Of a stretch of 60,252 nt of DNA, positions 1 through 8,982 are shown piece by piece. A program made the translations under genes and the position numbers. Position 1 is the stretch's first letter. Each line of letters opens with the position of its first letter. Source of the stretch: Amycolatopsis circi (GTDB lineage: Bacteria; Actinomycetota; Actinomycetes; Mycobacteriales; Pseudonocardiaceae); assembly GCF_003385235.1 (NCBI RefSeq), contig NZ_PQIA01000048.1, positions 1 through 60,252 on the forward strand, given 5' to 3'. The notes under the pieces are model-generated. The model was not told where the DNA came from and searched no databases. It saw nothing but the letters and a program-made list of their open reading frames with translations.

Positions 1-1149
1 GGCTGGCACACCCGCGCGGTCCGCGACGTCGAGGCTCACGTGGTAGCGCGTCGGCGTCTGGCCCATCGGCCGCACCGGCAGCGCGGCGTGCGCCGATTCG
101 CGCGGGCCGCGGCCGCCGAGCACCTGGTTGCGCGCCACCGCGACGAGGTCGCCGAGCACCGCGCTGGCGGTCGGCGCGCCGCCGGCGCCCTGGCCGTAGA
201 ACATCAACTCGCCGGCCGCGTCCGCTTCGACGTAGACCGCGTTGAACGCGCCGCCGACGCCGGCCAGCTGGTGGCTGCGCGGAATCATCACCGGATGCAC
301 GCGGGCGGACACCGATTCCGCGCCGTCGTCCGCGGTCACCCGTTCGCAAATCGCCAACAGCTTCACTGTGCGGCCAAGAGTGCGCGCCGCAGCCAGATCC
401 GACGCCGTGACGTCGGCGATGCCTTCGCGGTGCACGTCTTTCGCGGTGACCCGGGAGTGGAACGCCAGCGAGGCAAGGATCGCGGCCTTCGACGCGGCGT
501 CGTACCCGTCGACGTCCGCCGTCGGGTCCGCTTCCGCGTAACCGAGCCGGCTCGCCTCGTCGAGCGTTTCGGCGTAGCCCGCGCCGGTGGCGTCCATCGC
601 GGAGAGGATGTAGTTGGTGGTGCCGTTGACGATCCCCATCACGCGGGTGATCCGGTCGCCCGCCAGCGACTCGCGCAGCGGGCGCAGCAGCGGGATGGCC
701 CCGGCCACGGCGGCCTCGAAGTACAGGTCGACGCCTGCCGCGTCGGCCGCCTCGAACAGCTCGGCCGAATGCTCGGCGAGCAGCGCCTTGTTGGCGGTGA
801 CCACCGATTTGCCCGCGTTCAGCGCGGTGAGCAGCCAGCTGCGCACCGGGTCGATCCCGCCGACCAGCTCGACCACAACGTCGACGTCGTCCCGCGCCAC
901 CAGGGCCGCGGCGTCGTCGGTCAGCAGTTCGGCGGGCAGCTCCGGGTGCTTGTCCGGGCGTCGGACCGCGATGCCGACCAGTTCCACCCGCGCGCCCGCG
1001 CGGGCCGCCAGCTCGTCGGCCTGTTCGGTGAGCAGCCGGGCGACCTCGCTGCCGACCGTGCCGCAGCCGAGCATCGCGACCCGGATGGGCGCACGGTCCG
1101 TGGGAGACAGGCCTTTCGGAGACCGGCTTTTCGGAGACACAGTGGACAC
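1..1149 (-). CDS. hom: homoserine dehydrogenase (C-terminus cut by window edge)
   Basis: Reduces aspartate semialdehyde to homoserine with NAD(P)H, at the branch toward threonine and methionine, in the cytoplasm. After a short leader of about 23 residues the protein shows the Rossmann motif VAMLGCGTVGSEVARLL, then a long homoserine dehydrogenase catalytic region. I chose GTG 1149 because GGAGG, which lies inside the last codons of lysA, sits about 9 bases upstream and the gap to lysA is only 3 bases, so translation is probably coupled. About 383 codons are visible; actinobacterial enzymes are about 430-440 residues, so the C-terminal ACT regulatory domain is mostly outside the window. Third gene of argS-lysA-hom. 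Confidence 0.93.
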   Translation of the reverse strand, partial: MSTVSPKSRSPKGLSPTDRAPIRVAMLGCGTVGSEVARLLTEQADELAARAGARVELVGIAVRRPDKHPELPAELLTDDAAALVARDDVDVVVELVGGIDPVRSWLLTALNAGKSVVTANKALLAEHSAELFEAADAAGVDLYFEAAVAGAIPLLRPLRESLAGDRITRVMGIVNGTTNYILSAMDATGAGYAETLDEASRLGYAEADPTADVDGYDAASKAAILASLAFHSRVTAKDVHREGIADVTASDLAAARTLGRTVKLLAICERVTADDGAESVSARVHPVMIPRSHQLAGVGGAFNAVYVEADAAGELMFYGQGAGGAPTASAVLGDLVAVARNQVLGGRGPRESAHAALPVRPMGQTPTRYHVSLDVADRAGVPA

Positions 1150-1152
1150 TTC

Positions 1153-2583
1153 TCAAACCTCCAGGCGCAGCATGTCGTCCGTCGTCTCCCTGCGCAGCAG
1201 CAGCCGGGCGGTGCCGTTGCGCACGGCGACCACCGCGGGCCGCGGCAGCCGGTTGTAGCCACTGGCCATCGCGTAGCAGTAGGCGCCGGTCGCCGCGACG
1301 GCCAGCAGGTCGCCGGGAGCCAGCGTGTCTGGCAGCCAGCAGTCTCGGACCACGATGTCGCCGGACTCACAGTGTTTTCCCACCACGCGAGACAAAGCCG
1401 GGGTCACCGGCTCGTCGCCGTCGCTGGCGGACCGCGAAACCACACGGCAGTCGTACACCGCGTCGTAGAGCGCCGTGCGGATGTTGTCGCTCATGCCGCC
1501 GTCGACGCTGACGTACCGGCGGGCGGTCTCGTCGCCGAGCGCGACGTCCTTGATCGTGCCCACCTCGTACAGGGTGAACGTGCCCGGACCGGCGATCGCG
1601 CGGCCGGGTTCGCCCGCGATGCGCGGCACCGGAAGGTCGGCGTAGGCGCATTCCTTGCGGACGATCTCGCGGATCTGCGTGATCATCTGCGAGGGCGGCG
1701 GCGGGTTGTCCTTTTCGGTGTAGGCGATACCGAAACCGCCGCCGAGGTCGACGACGTCCATCTGCTCCAGCAGGTCCCGGCCGTGCTCCTTGGCCAGTTC
1801 CGCGAGCAGCCCGACGACGCGGCGCGCGGCCACCTCGAAGCCGTCGGCGTCGAAGATCTGCGAACCGATGTGGCTGTGCAGGCCGACCAGTTTGAGCGAC
1901 GGCGCGTTCAGCACCCGGCGCACCGCTTCGGCGGCGTCGCCGGAAGCCAGCGAGAAACCGAACTTCTGGTCCTCGTGCGCGGTCGCGATGAACTCGTGGG
2001 TGTGCGCCTCGACGCCGACCGTCACGCGGACGAGCACCTTCTGCTCGATCTCGTGCGCGGCGGCGATTTCGGCGAGCCGGGCGATCTCGTAGTACGAGTC
2101 GACCACCACGGTGCCGACGCCCGCCTCGACGGCCGCGTCCAGTTCGGCGACCGATTTGTTGTTGCCGTGGAACGTGATCCGCTCCACCGGGAAGTTCGCG
2201 CGCTGCGCGACGGCCAGTTCGCCGCCGCTGCAGACGTCGAGGCTCAGCCCCTGTTCGGCCACCCAGCGGGCGATTTCGACGGACAGGAACGCCTTCGACG
2301 CGTAATGCACGAGCGCCGGGTCGTCGAACGCCTCGGCGTAGTCGGCGCAGCGGGACTTGAAGTCCGCCTCGTCGACCACGAACAGCGGCGTGCCGTAGGT
2401 CTGCGCGAGGTCGCGCACGTCGACGCCGGCGATCCGGACGACGCCGTCCGCGGCGCGATATGTGTTGCGCGGCCACACTTTCGCGGGCAGCTGGTCGAGT
2501 TCGCCCGCGCTCGCGGGCGGGAACCCGGAGGCGTCGGCATGGGGGTAGACGTCGGCGTGGCGGGGGCCCGCGGGGTGCGCCAT
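1153..2583 (-). CDS. lysA: diaminopimelate decarboxylase
   Basis: PLP enzyme that decarboxylates meso-diaminopimelate to lysine, the last step of lysine synthesis. The 476 residues have the fold-type III alanine-racemase-like layout: the PLP lysine is K97 in VHYASKAF, HSHIGSQI lies at 236-243, the phosphate-binding GGGFGIAY at 281-288, and the substrate-binding CESGD motif near 405. The length is normal for actinobacteria. The start ATG is 3 bases after the argS stop with no clear ribosome site of its own, suggesting translational coupling. The hom start follows directly. Confidence 0.96.
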   Translation of the reverse strand: MAHPAGPRHADVYPHADASGFPPASAGELDQLPAKVWPRNTYRAADGVVRIAGVDVRDLAQTYGTPLFVVDEADFKSRCADYAEAFDDPALVHYASKAFLSVEIARWVAEQGLSLDVCSGGELAVAQRANFPVERITFHGNNKSVAELDAAVEAGVGTVVVDSYYEIARLAEIAAAHEIEQKVLVRVTVGVEAHTHEFIATAHEDQKFGFSLASGDAAEAVRRVLNAPSLKLVGLHSHIGSQIFDADGFEVAARRVVGLLAELAKEHGRDLLEQMDVVDLGGGFGIAYTEKDNPPPPSQMITQIREIVRKECAYADLPVPRIAGEPGRAIAGPGTFTLYEVGTIKDVALGDETARRYVSVDGGMSDNIRTALYDAVYDCRVVSRSASDGDEPVTPALSRVVGKHCESGDIVVRDCWLPDTLAPGDLLAVAATGAYCYAMASGYNRLPRPAVVAVRNGTARLLLRRETTDDMLRLEV

Positions 2584-2586
2584 TGT

Positions 2587-4251
2587 TTACATCCGTTCCG
2601 GAGCGGAGACACCGAGCAGCGACAGGCCGTTCGCCAGGACCTGGCGCGCGGCTTCGCACAGAGCGAGCCGGGCGTACGTGAGGGGAGTGGCCTCCTCGTC
2701 GCCCTGCGGGAGGACCCGGCCCACGGTGTAGAACTTGTGGTAGGCGCCGGCCAGTTCCTCGAGATAGCGGGCCACGCGATGCGGTTCGCGCATCTCCGCC
2801 GCCCGCCGCACAGCCGCCGGGAATTCGCCGATGGTGCGGATCAGGTCGCCTTCTGCAGGCAGGGTGAGCAGTCCGAAATCAACGTCAGTGCCGGACCCGT
2901 CGACCTTGAGGCCGAGGTCCGCCGCGCCGCGCCGCAGCGACGAGAGCCGGGCATGCGCGTACTGCACGTAGTAGACCGGGTTGTCGTTGGAATGCTTGCG
3001 CAGCAAGTCCAAGTCGATGTCCAAAGAGGAATCGACGGAGTAGCGGATCAGCTCGTAGCGGGCCGGGTCGACGCCGACCGCCTCCACGAGGTCCTCGAGC
3101 GTGATCACGGTGCCCGCCCGCTTGGACATCCGCACCGGCTTGCCGTCGCTGACCAGGTTCACCATCTGGCCGATCAGCACCTCGACCGCGGCCGGGTCGT
3201 CGCCGAACGCCGCGGCGGCGGCCTTGAGCCGCGCGATGTAGCCGTGGTGGTCCGCGCCGAGCATGTAGATGCACAGGTCGTGGCCGCGGTTGCGCTTGTC
3301 CTTGAAATAGGCCAGGTCGCCAGCGATGTAGGCGGTATTGCCGTCCTTCTTGATGACGACCCGGTCCTTGTCGTCGCCGTACTCGCTGGACTTGAGCCAC
3401 CAGGCACCGTCGGCGAAGTAAAGGTTGCCGGAGTCCTTGAGCTGCTGCACCGCGGCGTCGACCGCGCCGGATTCGTGCAGCGAGTTCTCGTGGAAGTAGA
3501 CGTCGAAGTCGGTGCCGAAATCGTGCAGGCTCTGCTTGATCTGGCTGAACATCAGCTCGATGCCGACGCGCCGGAAGGTCTCGTGCCGCTCGGCCTCGGG
3601 CAGGCTCAGCGCGCTCGGCTCGGCCTTGATCACCTCGGCCGCGATGTCGCTGATGTACCCGCCCGAGTAGCCGTCCTCCGGCGCGGGTTCGCCCTTCGCG
3701 GCGGCGATCAGCGAGCGCACGAAGCGGTCGATCTGCGCGCCGGCGTCGTTGAAGTAGTACTCGCGGGTGACGTCCGCGCCCTGCGCGCCGAGCACCCGGC
3801 CCAGCGCGTCGCCGACCGCGGCCCAGCGCGTGCCGCCGAGGTGGATCGGGCCGGTCGGGTTCGCCGAGACGAACTCCAGGTTGATCCGGCGTCCGGCCAG
3901 CGCGTCGCCGCGGCCGTAGCCGGCGCCCGCGGCCAGCACCTGGCGCACGACCTCGCCCTGCGCGTCGGCGGCGAGCCGGAAGTTGAGGAAGCCCGGTCCG
4001 GCGACCTCGGCCGCGGCCACGCCGTCCGCTCCCGCGACGACCTCGGCGAGCGCCTCGGCGAACTCGCGCGACTGCATGCCCGCCTTCTTGGCCACCTGCA
4101 GCGCGAGGTTGGTCGCGTAGTCTCCGTGGTCCGGGTTGCGCGGGCGTTCGATGGTCACGGTCTCCGGCAGCACGGCGGCGTCGACGCCTCGTGCGGCGAG
4201 GACCTGCACGGCGGAGCTGCGGACCAGATCGGCGAGAGCGGCGGGAGTCAC
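2587..4251 (-). CDS. argS: arginyl-tRNA synthetase
   Basis: Class I synthetase that charges tRNA-Arg. The 554-residue protein contains the HIGH-like motif as IHLGG in NPTGPIHLGGTRWA, the GADHHGYIARL segment, KPVRMSKRAGT (KMSKS region), and the DALR anticodon-binding C-terminus ending GVSAPERM. An in-frame ATG lies 114 bases further upstream, but that extension (Pro/Arg-rich) does not look like ArgS. GTG 4251, giving VTPAALADLV, matches the family N-terminus, and a -10-like hexamer lies only 7 bases upstream of it. First gene of the argS-lysA-hom operon. Confidence 0.95.
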   Translation of the reverse strand: MTPAALADLVRSSAVQVLAARGVDAAVLPETVTIERPRNPDHGDYATNLALQVAKKAGMQSREFAEALAEVVAGADGVAAAEVAGPGFLNFRLAADAQGEVVRQVLAAGAGYGRGDALAGRRINLEFVSANPTGPIHLGGTRWAAVGDALGRVLGAQGADVTREYYFNDAGAQIDRFVRSLIAAAKGEPAPEDGYSGGYISDIAAEVIKAEPSALSLPEAERHETFRRVGIELMFSQIKQSLHDFGTDFDVYFHENSLHESGAVDAAVQQLKDSGNLYFADGAWWLKSSEYGDDKDRVVIKKDGNTAYIAGDLAYFKDKRNRGHDLCIYMLGADHHGYIARLKAAAAAFGDDPAAVEVLIGQMVNLVSDGKPVRMSKRAGTVITLEDLVEAVGVDPARYELIRYSVDSSLDIDLDLLRKHSNDNPVYYVQYAHARLSSLRRGAADLGLKVDGSGTDVDFGLLTLPAEGDLIRTIGEFPAAVRRAAEMREPHRVARYLEELAGAYHKFYTVGRVLPQGDEEATPLTYARLALCEAARQVLANGLSLLGVSAPERM

Positions 4252-4264
4252 TCGCCGGATTCTA
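4252..4264 (-). promoter_or_regulatory. putative leaderless promoter -10 box of argS
   Basis: On the minus strand TAGAAT (4264-4259) is followed after 7 bases by the argS GTG. This is the geometry of a leaderless actinobacterial transcript, in which the start codon is at or next to the transcription start. No ribosome-binding site is visible before the GTG, and no convincing -35 box was seen. Confidence 0.45.
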
Positions 4265-4454
4265 GGTGCGCTTCGGCCGCGCGGTCGCGGCGGTACAGCC
4301 TGGCGAGACGGCGGGCACACCGGAGGCGGATGTTCCGCTCGCCGGGGCGCCTCGCGGGTGTTCACGGTGATCGCACGCCCGGTCTCTACACTGGGCTACC
4401 GGCAGGGGTCCGTCCGGCTCCCTCCCCCGCTCTCACGAGGAGATCTCGGCAATC

Positions 4455-5294
4455 ATGGCCAACGGGACCACCAGGAAAAAGGGCTCGTCCGCATCCGCGG
4501 TGAGGGCGGCGAAGGCCCGCTCGGTCGTGTCCGGCAAGCGTACGCCTTGGGGCACGATCATCGGCGTCGTCGTGGTGGTCGCCCTGTTGGCCGGCGTCAT
4601 CGTCTACTACCTGCAGGCGTCCGCTCCCAAGCGCGACCAGGCCTCCAGGGACCAGGCCGCCGCCGCCTTCGCGCCGACCGCGAGCAATCCGGACCCGTCG
4701 AAGAAGATCCCCGGCGTGGTCATCAAGCAGTACACCGGTTCGGTGCACATCCTGCCCACCGAACGGGTGGCCTACGACCAGAGCCCGCCGTTCGGCGGCC
4801 CGCACGACGGCTACTGGGCCACCTGCACCGGCGTCGTCTACCCGACCGCGGTGCGCAACGAGAACATGGTGCACGCGCTCGAGCACGGCACGGTGTGGAT
4901 CGCCTACAACCCGGACAAGGTCAAGGGCGACCAGCTCCCGCTGCTCGAGGCGCGGGTCAAGGGCAAGCCGTACACGATGATGTCGCCCTACCCGGGCCTG
5001 GACAAGCCGATCTCGCTGCAGTCGTGGGGCCACCAGCTGAAGCTGGACAGCGCCGACGACCCGCGCATCGACCAGTTCATCGCCGCGCTGCGGACCAACC
5101 CGAACGGCGTGTACCCGGAGATCGGCGCCTCGTGCGACGCGCTCGGCAAGGGCATGTTCGACCCGAGCAACCCGCCGAAGTTCGACCCGAGCAAGCCGGG
5201 CAAGGACGCGAAGCCGATGGACTACAAGGGCAGCACCGGAGCCCAGACCGAGCAGCAGGGCGGCATGCCGGGGACCCCGCCGGCCGGGCAGTGA
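4455..5294 (+). CDS. DUF3105 membrane-anchored protein
   Basis: 279 residues. A basic N-terminus precedes one transmembrane segment at about 33-53, followed by an extracytoplasmic DUF3105 domain with the family's conserved HDGYW (117-121) and VHALEHG (139-145) motifs. The tail is Gly/Pro/Gln-rich. Function is unknown; the conserved His and Glu residues suggest metal or ligand binding, which is inference. AGGAG lies about 13 bases before the ATG. It is followed after 2 bases by a DUF305 gene, so the two are cotranscribed. It is divergent from argS. Confidence 0.85.
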   Translation: MANGTTRKKGSSASAVRAAKARSVVSGKRTPWGTIIGVVVVVALLAGVIVYYLQASAPKRDQASRDQAAAAFAPTASNPDPSKKIPGVVIKQYTGSVHILPTERVAYDQSPPFGGPHDGYWATCTGVVYPTAVRNENMVHALEHGTVWIAYNPDKVKGDQLPLLEARVKGKPYTMMSPYPGLDKPISLQSWGHQLKLDSADDPRIDQFIAALRTNPNGVYPEIGASCDALGKGMFDPSNPPKFDPSKPGKDAKPMDYKGSTGAQTEQQGGMPGTPPAGQ

Positions 5295-5296
5295 CC

Positions 5297-6049
5297 ATGG
5301 GCCGCTCCGAAGAAGACGAGGCCGAGACGGGCGGCGTCGAAACCGCCCCGCCGGCCGAGGAGTCCGCTCCGGTCGAGCGGACCGGCTGGTCCCGCTGGGT
5401 GGTCATCGGCGGCACGCTGATCGCGGTGCTGCTGGTCGGGGCCGCGATCGGCGTTTTCGCGACGCGGCTCACCGACGGCGGCGACGCGACGCCCGCGACG
5501 CCGGGCGCGGGTTCGGTCGAGGTCGGGTTCGCCCAGGACATGTCCGTGCACCACCTGCAAGCGGTCACGATGGCCGGCTGGGCGCGCGACCACTCCACCG
5601 ACCCGGAGATCCGCCAGCTCGCGTTCGACATCGAGCGCACGCAGACCGAGCAGGTCGGGCGGATGAAGGGCTGGCTCATGCTGTGGGACCAGCCCGAGCA
5701 GGCGACCGGCGCGTACATGGCGTGGATGACCGAGCCGATGGGCCACGCGGGCATGCAGATGCCGACCAGCAGCCCGGCGGGCGGCGCGCCGATGCCCGGC
5801 ATGGCCACCGACGCGGACCTCGCGAAGCTGCGCTCGCTGTCCGGGCGCGCGCTGGATGTCGAGTTCCTTCAGCTGATGCTGCGCCACCACCAGGGCGGCG
5901 TCGCGATGGCCGAGTACGCGCAGGACCACACGTCGGTTGACGCGGTGAAAGCGTTGTGCCGCAGCATGTTGGTGTCCCAGGGCGCGGAGATGGACCAGAT
6001 GAAGCTCATGCTGAAGGGGCGGAACGCGCAGCCGCTGCCCGCTCCCTGA
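5297..6049 (+). CDS. DUF305 domain membrane protein
   Basis: 250 residues: an acidic N-terminus, one transmembrane helix at about 35-56, then the DUF305 domain with FAQDMSVHHLQAV and LMLRHHQGGVAMA. These paired histidine motifs typify this four-helix, copper-associated family. It also has a Met-rich middle (MGHAGMQMPT, APMPGMA), which fits binding of soft metals such as Cu(I) at the cell surface; that is inference. The start ATG at 5297 lies 2 bases after the DUF3105 stop. Confidence 0.85.
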   Translation: MGRSEEDEAETGGVETAPPAEESAPVERTGWSRWVVIGGTLIAVLLVGAAIGVFATRLTDGGDATPATPGAGSVEVGFAQDMSVHHLQAVTMAGWARDHSTDPEIRQLAFDIERTQTEQVGRMKGWLMLWDQPEQATGAYMAWMTEPMGHAGMQMPTSSPAGGAPMPGMATDADLAKLRSLSGRALDVEFLQLMLRHHQGGVAMAEYAQDHTSVDAVKALCRSMLVSQGAEMDQMKLMLKGRNAQPLPAP

Positions 6050-6105
6050 AAAGGCTCGTGAGTGTTGATCACGGTTCTAACCGTGATCAACACTCACGAG
6101 CTTTT
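6050..6105. terminator. bidirectional terminator hairpin, perfect 22-bp stem
   Basis: Arms 6055-6076 and 6079-6100 are perfectly complementary around a 2-base loop, flanked by AAAA on the left and TTTT on the right, so it can terminate in both directions. It lies between two convergent genes, and the flavin reductase stop codon (6094-6096) is inside the right arm. Confidence 0.85.
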
Positions 6106-6690
6106 GTACGTGGGCCGCGCCAGCTCCCGGATTCCGCCCAGCGTCCCCCACTCGTCGCGCCCGAGCCGGGACAGCGGCCGCAGCCGGTCGATCATCGGGT
6201 GGTCGCCGTCGAGAACGTCCTCGTTGACCGCGAGGTGCACGACCCGGCCGAACACCACGGTCGAGCGGCCGAAACCGACCGTGCTGTGCAATTCGCATTC
6301 GAACGCCACCGGCGATTCCGCCACCCGGGGCGGACGAACCTTGAGGCTCGGCTCGCGGGTCAGCCCGGCCTCGTCGAATTCGCTCATCTCCGGCGGGAAA
6401 TCCGCGCCGGTCGCGTTGATCTGCTCGAACAGCGGCTCGGGCGCGAGGTTGACCACGAATTGCCGGGTCGCCTCGACGTTGCGCAGGGTGTCTTTCCGCC
6501 CGACCGAGGTGAACTGCAGGACCGCGGGCGCGGCCGAGGCGACGGTGAAGAACGAATGCGGCGCGAGATTGTCGACCCCGGCTCGCGAGGTGCTCGACAC
6601 CCAGGCGATCGGCCGCGGCACGACGGTCGCGGTCATCAGGTGGTAGAACGCGTTCGGGGCCAGCTGTGCGGGGTCGAAGTCCTTGCGCAT
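6094..6690 (-). CDS. flavin reductase family protein
   Basis: 198 residues with the FMN-binding split-barrel pattern: NAFYHLMTATVVPRPIAWVSS at the N-terminus, then NLAPHSFFTVAS, and FVVNLAPEP in the middle. Members reduce free flavin or bind FMN; the substrate cannot be told. The start lies 10 bases after the stop of the CDF gene on the same strand, so it is probably cotranscribed with the metal exporter. Confidence 0.85.
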   Translation of the reverse strand: MRKDFDPAQLAPNAFYHLMTATVVPRPIAWVSSTSRAGVDNLAPHSFFTVASAAPAVLQFTSVGRKDTLRNVEATRQFVVNLAPEPLFEQINATGADFPPEMSEFDEAGLTREPSLKVRPPRVAESPVAFECELHSTVGFGRSTVVFGRVVHLAVNEDVLDGDHPMIDRLRPLSRLGRDEWGTLGGIRELARPTYKSS

Positions 6691-6700
6691 GGTCCCCGGT

Positions 6701-7621
6701 CTACCAGGACAGCTCCGCGCATCGGCGGGCGCATTGCGGTCCCTCGACTTGAAGCGTCGCGTGCTTGATCTCGTAGCGGACTGACAGCAGGTCTTGCGCC
6801 TTCGTGAGCACCGTGGATTGTTCGGCTTCGGCGCTCACCGTCAGGTGCGCCGAGGCGACCTCCATGCCCGAGGTCAGCGTCCAGACGTGCAGGTCGTGCA
6901 CGTCCGCGACCCCCGGCAGCGCGGCGAGTTCGGTGCTGATCTCGCCGACGTCGACGCCGGCGGGTGCGTGTTGGAAGAGGATTCGCAGCGCGCGGCGGGC
7001 GAGCGTCCAGGTGCGCGGCAGGACGAACAGTCCGATCGCGACACCGATGATCGGGTCGGCGTAGCGCCAGCCTGTCGTGAGCGTGATCGCGCCGCTGAGC
7101 AACACGCCGACCGAGCCGACGAGGTCAGCCAGCACTTCGAGGTAGGCACCGCGGACGTTCAGGCTTTCCTTCGCACCCGAACGCAGCACCAGGAACGACA
7201 CGATGTTCGCGACCAGACCGGCGGCCGCGGCGAGCAGCACCGGCAGACCGGGGACCTCCGGCGGGTCGGCGATCCGCCCGATCGCCTCGACCGCCACATA
7301 CCCGGCGACGCCGAACAGCAGCACCGCATTGGCAAGCGCGGCAAGGACTTCCGCCCGGTACATGCCGAACGTGCGACTGGGCGTCGGCCCGCTGCGGCGC
7401 GCGAGCATGATCGCGGCAAGCGCCATTCCGACGCCGAGTACGTCGGTGAACATGTGCGCGGCGTCGGAGATCAGCGCGAGCGAACCGGTGGCGAAGCCCA
7501 CGACGAACTCCAGCACCATGAACCCCGCGCCGACCGCGAGAGCGATCAACAGTGCGCGGACGTAGCGGCCGGACGCGCTCGCCGGAGCGGCGGTGTGCCC
7601 GTGGCCGTGCCCGTGTCCCAT
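6701..7621 (-). CDS. cation diffusion facilitator (Zn/Co/Cd efflux)
   Basis: 306 residues. The His-rich N-terminus (MGHGHGHGH) precedes about six transmembrane helices carrying the metal-site motifs ALISDAAHMFTD and EVLADLVGSVG, then a C-terminal cytoplasmic ferredoxin-like domain (ADVHDLHVWTL). Such proteins exchange divalent metal for protons. ATG 7621 has GGGAGG upstream. The reading frame stays open far upstream over the epoxide hydrolase, but that part is an antisense shadow. A well-formed promoter with a palindromic spacer lies just upstream. Confidence 0.93.
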   Translation of the reverse strand: MGHGHGHGHTAAPASASGRYVRALLIALAVGAGFMVLEFVVGFATGSLALISDAAHMFTDVLGVGMALAAIMLARRSGPTPSRTFGMYRAEVLAALANAVLLFGVAGYVAVEAIGRIADPPEVPGLPVLLAAAAGLVANIVSFLVLRSGAKESLNVRGAYLEVLADLVGSVGVLLSGAITLTTGWRYADPIIGVAIGLFVLPRTWTLARRALRILFQHAPAGVDVGEISTELAALPGVADVHDLHVWTLTSGMEVASAHLTVSAEAEQSTVLTKAQDLLSVRYEIKHATLQVEGPQCARRCAELSW

Positions 7622-7652
7622 CGCTCGCCTCCCAAGTCTCGGTGTCGAGAGG

Positions 7653-7681
7653 AATATATAGTGACATGCGCATATGTGCAA
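7653..7681 (-). promoter_or_regulatory. CDF gene promoter with palindromic operator in the spacer
   Basis: On the minus strand TTGCAC (7681-7676) and TATATT (7658-7653) are 17 bases apart, a near-ideal vegetative promoter. The spacer contains the perfect palindrome ATGCGCAT within a larger imperfect dyad, the kind of place an ArsR/SmtB-type metal sensor binds. The regulator is not encoded nearby. Confidence 0.6.
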
Positions 7682-7755
7682 TACAGGGTAGGCTAACTTC
7701 ACTCTAACGCCTGGTGACGGGTTTCTCCCAGCCCTGTTCCGCGAGGTGGGAAAGA

Positions 7756-8877
7756 TCAGCGCACGAGCCGGAAGAACCCGCGAATCTGCTCGACGAGCGA
7801 CGCCGGTTGTTCCATCGCCGCGAAGTGCCCGCCGCGAGGCAGCCGCTCGAACCAGCGCAGATCGGTGTATCTCAGCTCCGCCTGCCGCCGCGACGGGCGG
7901 ACGATGTCGCGCGGATAGACGGAGATGCCGGACGGGGCCGTGACGAGATCGCCGAAGCTGCGGAAACTTTCCCAGTACAGCCGCGCGGACGACGTCGCCG
8001 ACGCGGTGAACCAGTACGCCGAGATCGCGTCGAGGAGCTGCTGCCGGGTGACCGCGTCCTCCGGATGGCCGTTGTTGTCGGTCCAGGCCCAGAACTTCTC
8101 GGCGATCCAGGCCGCCTGCCCCGCCGGCGAGTCGGTGAGTCCGTAGCCGAGAGTTTGCGGACGCGTGCCCTGCTGTCCCGAATACCCCTGGCCGGTGCGC
8201 CGGAACTCGGCCGCCGCTTCCGCGCCTTCGCGCTCCTCGTCGGTCTCGTCCTCGAACTGGCCCGGTGGCGCGGCCGCCATGTTGACGTGCACCCCCGCGA
8301 CCCGCTCCCGCGCGACTTCGCCGAGTGCGCCCGAAACCGCCGAACCCCAGTCGCCGCCCTGCGCGCCGTACCTCTCGTAGCCGAGGGAAACCATCAGCTG
8401 ATCCCAGGCGGCCGCGATTTTCGGGACGCCCCAACCGGCCTCGCTCGGCTTGTCGCTCCAGCCATAGCCCGGCAGCGAAGGCGCGACGACGTGGAACGCG
8501 TCCGCCGGATCGCCGCCGTGCCCCCGCGGATCGGCCATCGGACCGAGGATGTCGAGGAATTCGAGCACCGAGCCAGGCCAGCCGTGCGTGATCACCAGCG
8601 GAAACGCGTCCGGCTCCGGCGAGCGAAGGTGGACGTAGTGAATCCCGAGGCCGTCGATGTCCTGGCGGAACTGCGGGAAGGCGTTGAGCCGGTCGGCGAA
8701 GCCGAAGTCGTAGTCCTCGGCCCAGCTGCGGCAAAGCTCCTGGGCGTAGGCGAGCGGCAACCCTTGCGACCAGTCGCCGACGGTCTGCGCCTCCGGCCAC
8801 CGGGTACGCCGCAACCGCGCCCGCACGTCGTCGATGTCCTCTTCCGCCACCCTGACCTGGAACGGCTCGGCGCTCAC
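7756..8877 (-). CDS. epoxide hydrolase (alpha/beta hydrolase, EHN family)
   Basis: 373 residues, of the microsomal/juvenile-hormone epoxide hydrolase type. The N-terminal EHN domain spans about 1-105 and includes the oxyanion HGWPGS (98-103). The nucleophile is D176 in GAQGGDWGSA, and the catalytic His is about residue 351 in LPRGGHFAAME. It opens epoxides by water addition through an ester intermediate; the natural substrate is unknown. GTG 8877 is preceded by GGGAGG. Last backbone protein gene before the tRNA. Confidence 0.92.
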   Translation of the reverse strand: MSAEPFQVRVAEEDIDDVRARLRRTRWPEAQTVGDWSQGLPLAYAQELCRSWAEDYDFGFADRLNAFPQFRQDIDGLGIHYVHLRSPEPDAFPLVITHGWPGSVLEFLDILGPMADPRGHGGDPADAFHVVAPSLPGYGWSDKPSEAGWGVPKIAAAWDQLMVSLGYERYGAQGGDWGSAVSGALGEVARERVAGVHVNMAAAPPGQFEDETDEEREGAEAAAEFRRTGQGYSGQQGTRPQTLGYGLTDSPAGQAAWIAEKFWAWTDNNGHPEDAVTRQQLLDAISAYWFTASATSSARLYWESFRSFGDLVTAPSGISVYPRDIVRPSRRQAELRYTDLRWFERLPRGGHFAAMEQPASLVEQIRGFFRLVR

Positions 8878-8982
8878 CGCCGCCTCCCTCCGCGTCGACG
8901 GTTCGACGCTACCGCGCTAAGCCCCCTCCTGTGCACGACTGTGAAGGGGCATGCGCTAGGCTTTGCTCAGTCGCGAAAGCGG

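Noticed and set aside
40..4503. Very long plus-strand open frame opposite hom, lysA and argS
   Set aside because: It is the antisense shadow of three certain genes, caused by high GC at third positions; its product is Arg/Ala/Val-rich without any domain.
7622..8800. N-terminal extension of the CDF gene frame over the epoxide hydrolase
   Set aside because: The CDF protein begins at the His-rich MGHGHG with a proper ribosome site and promoter; the extension is a shadow of the hydrolase.
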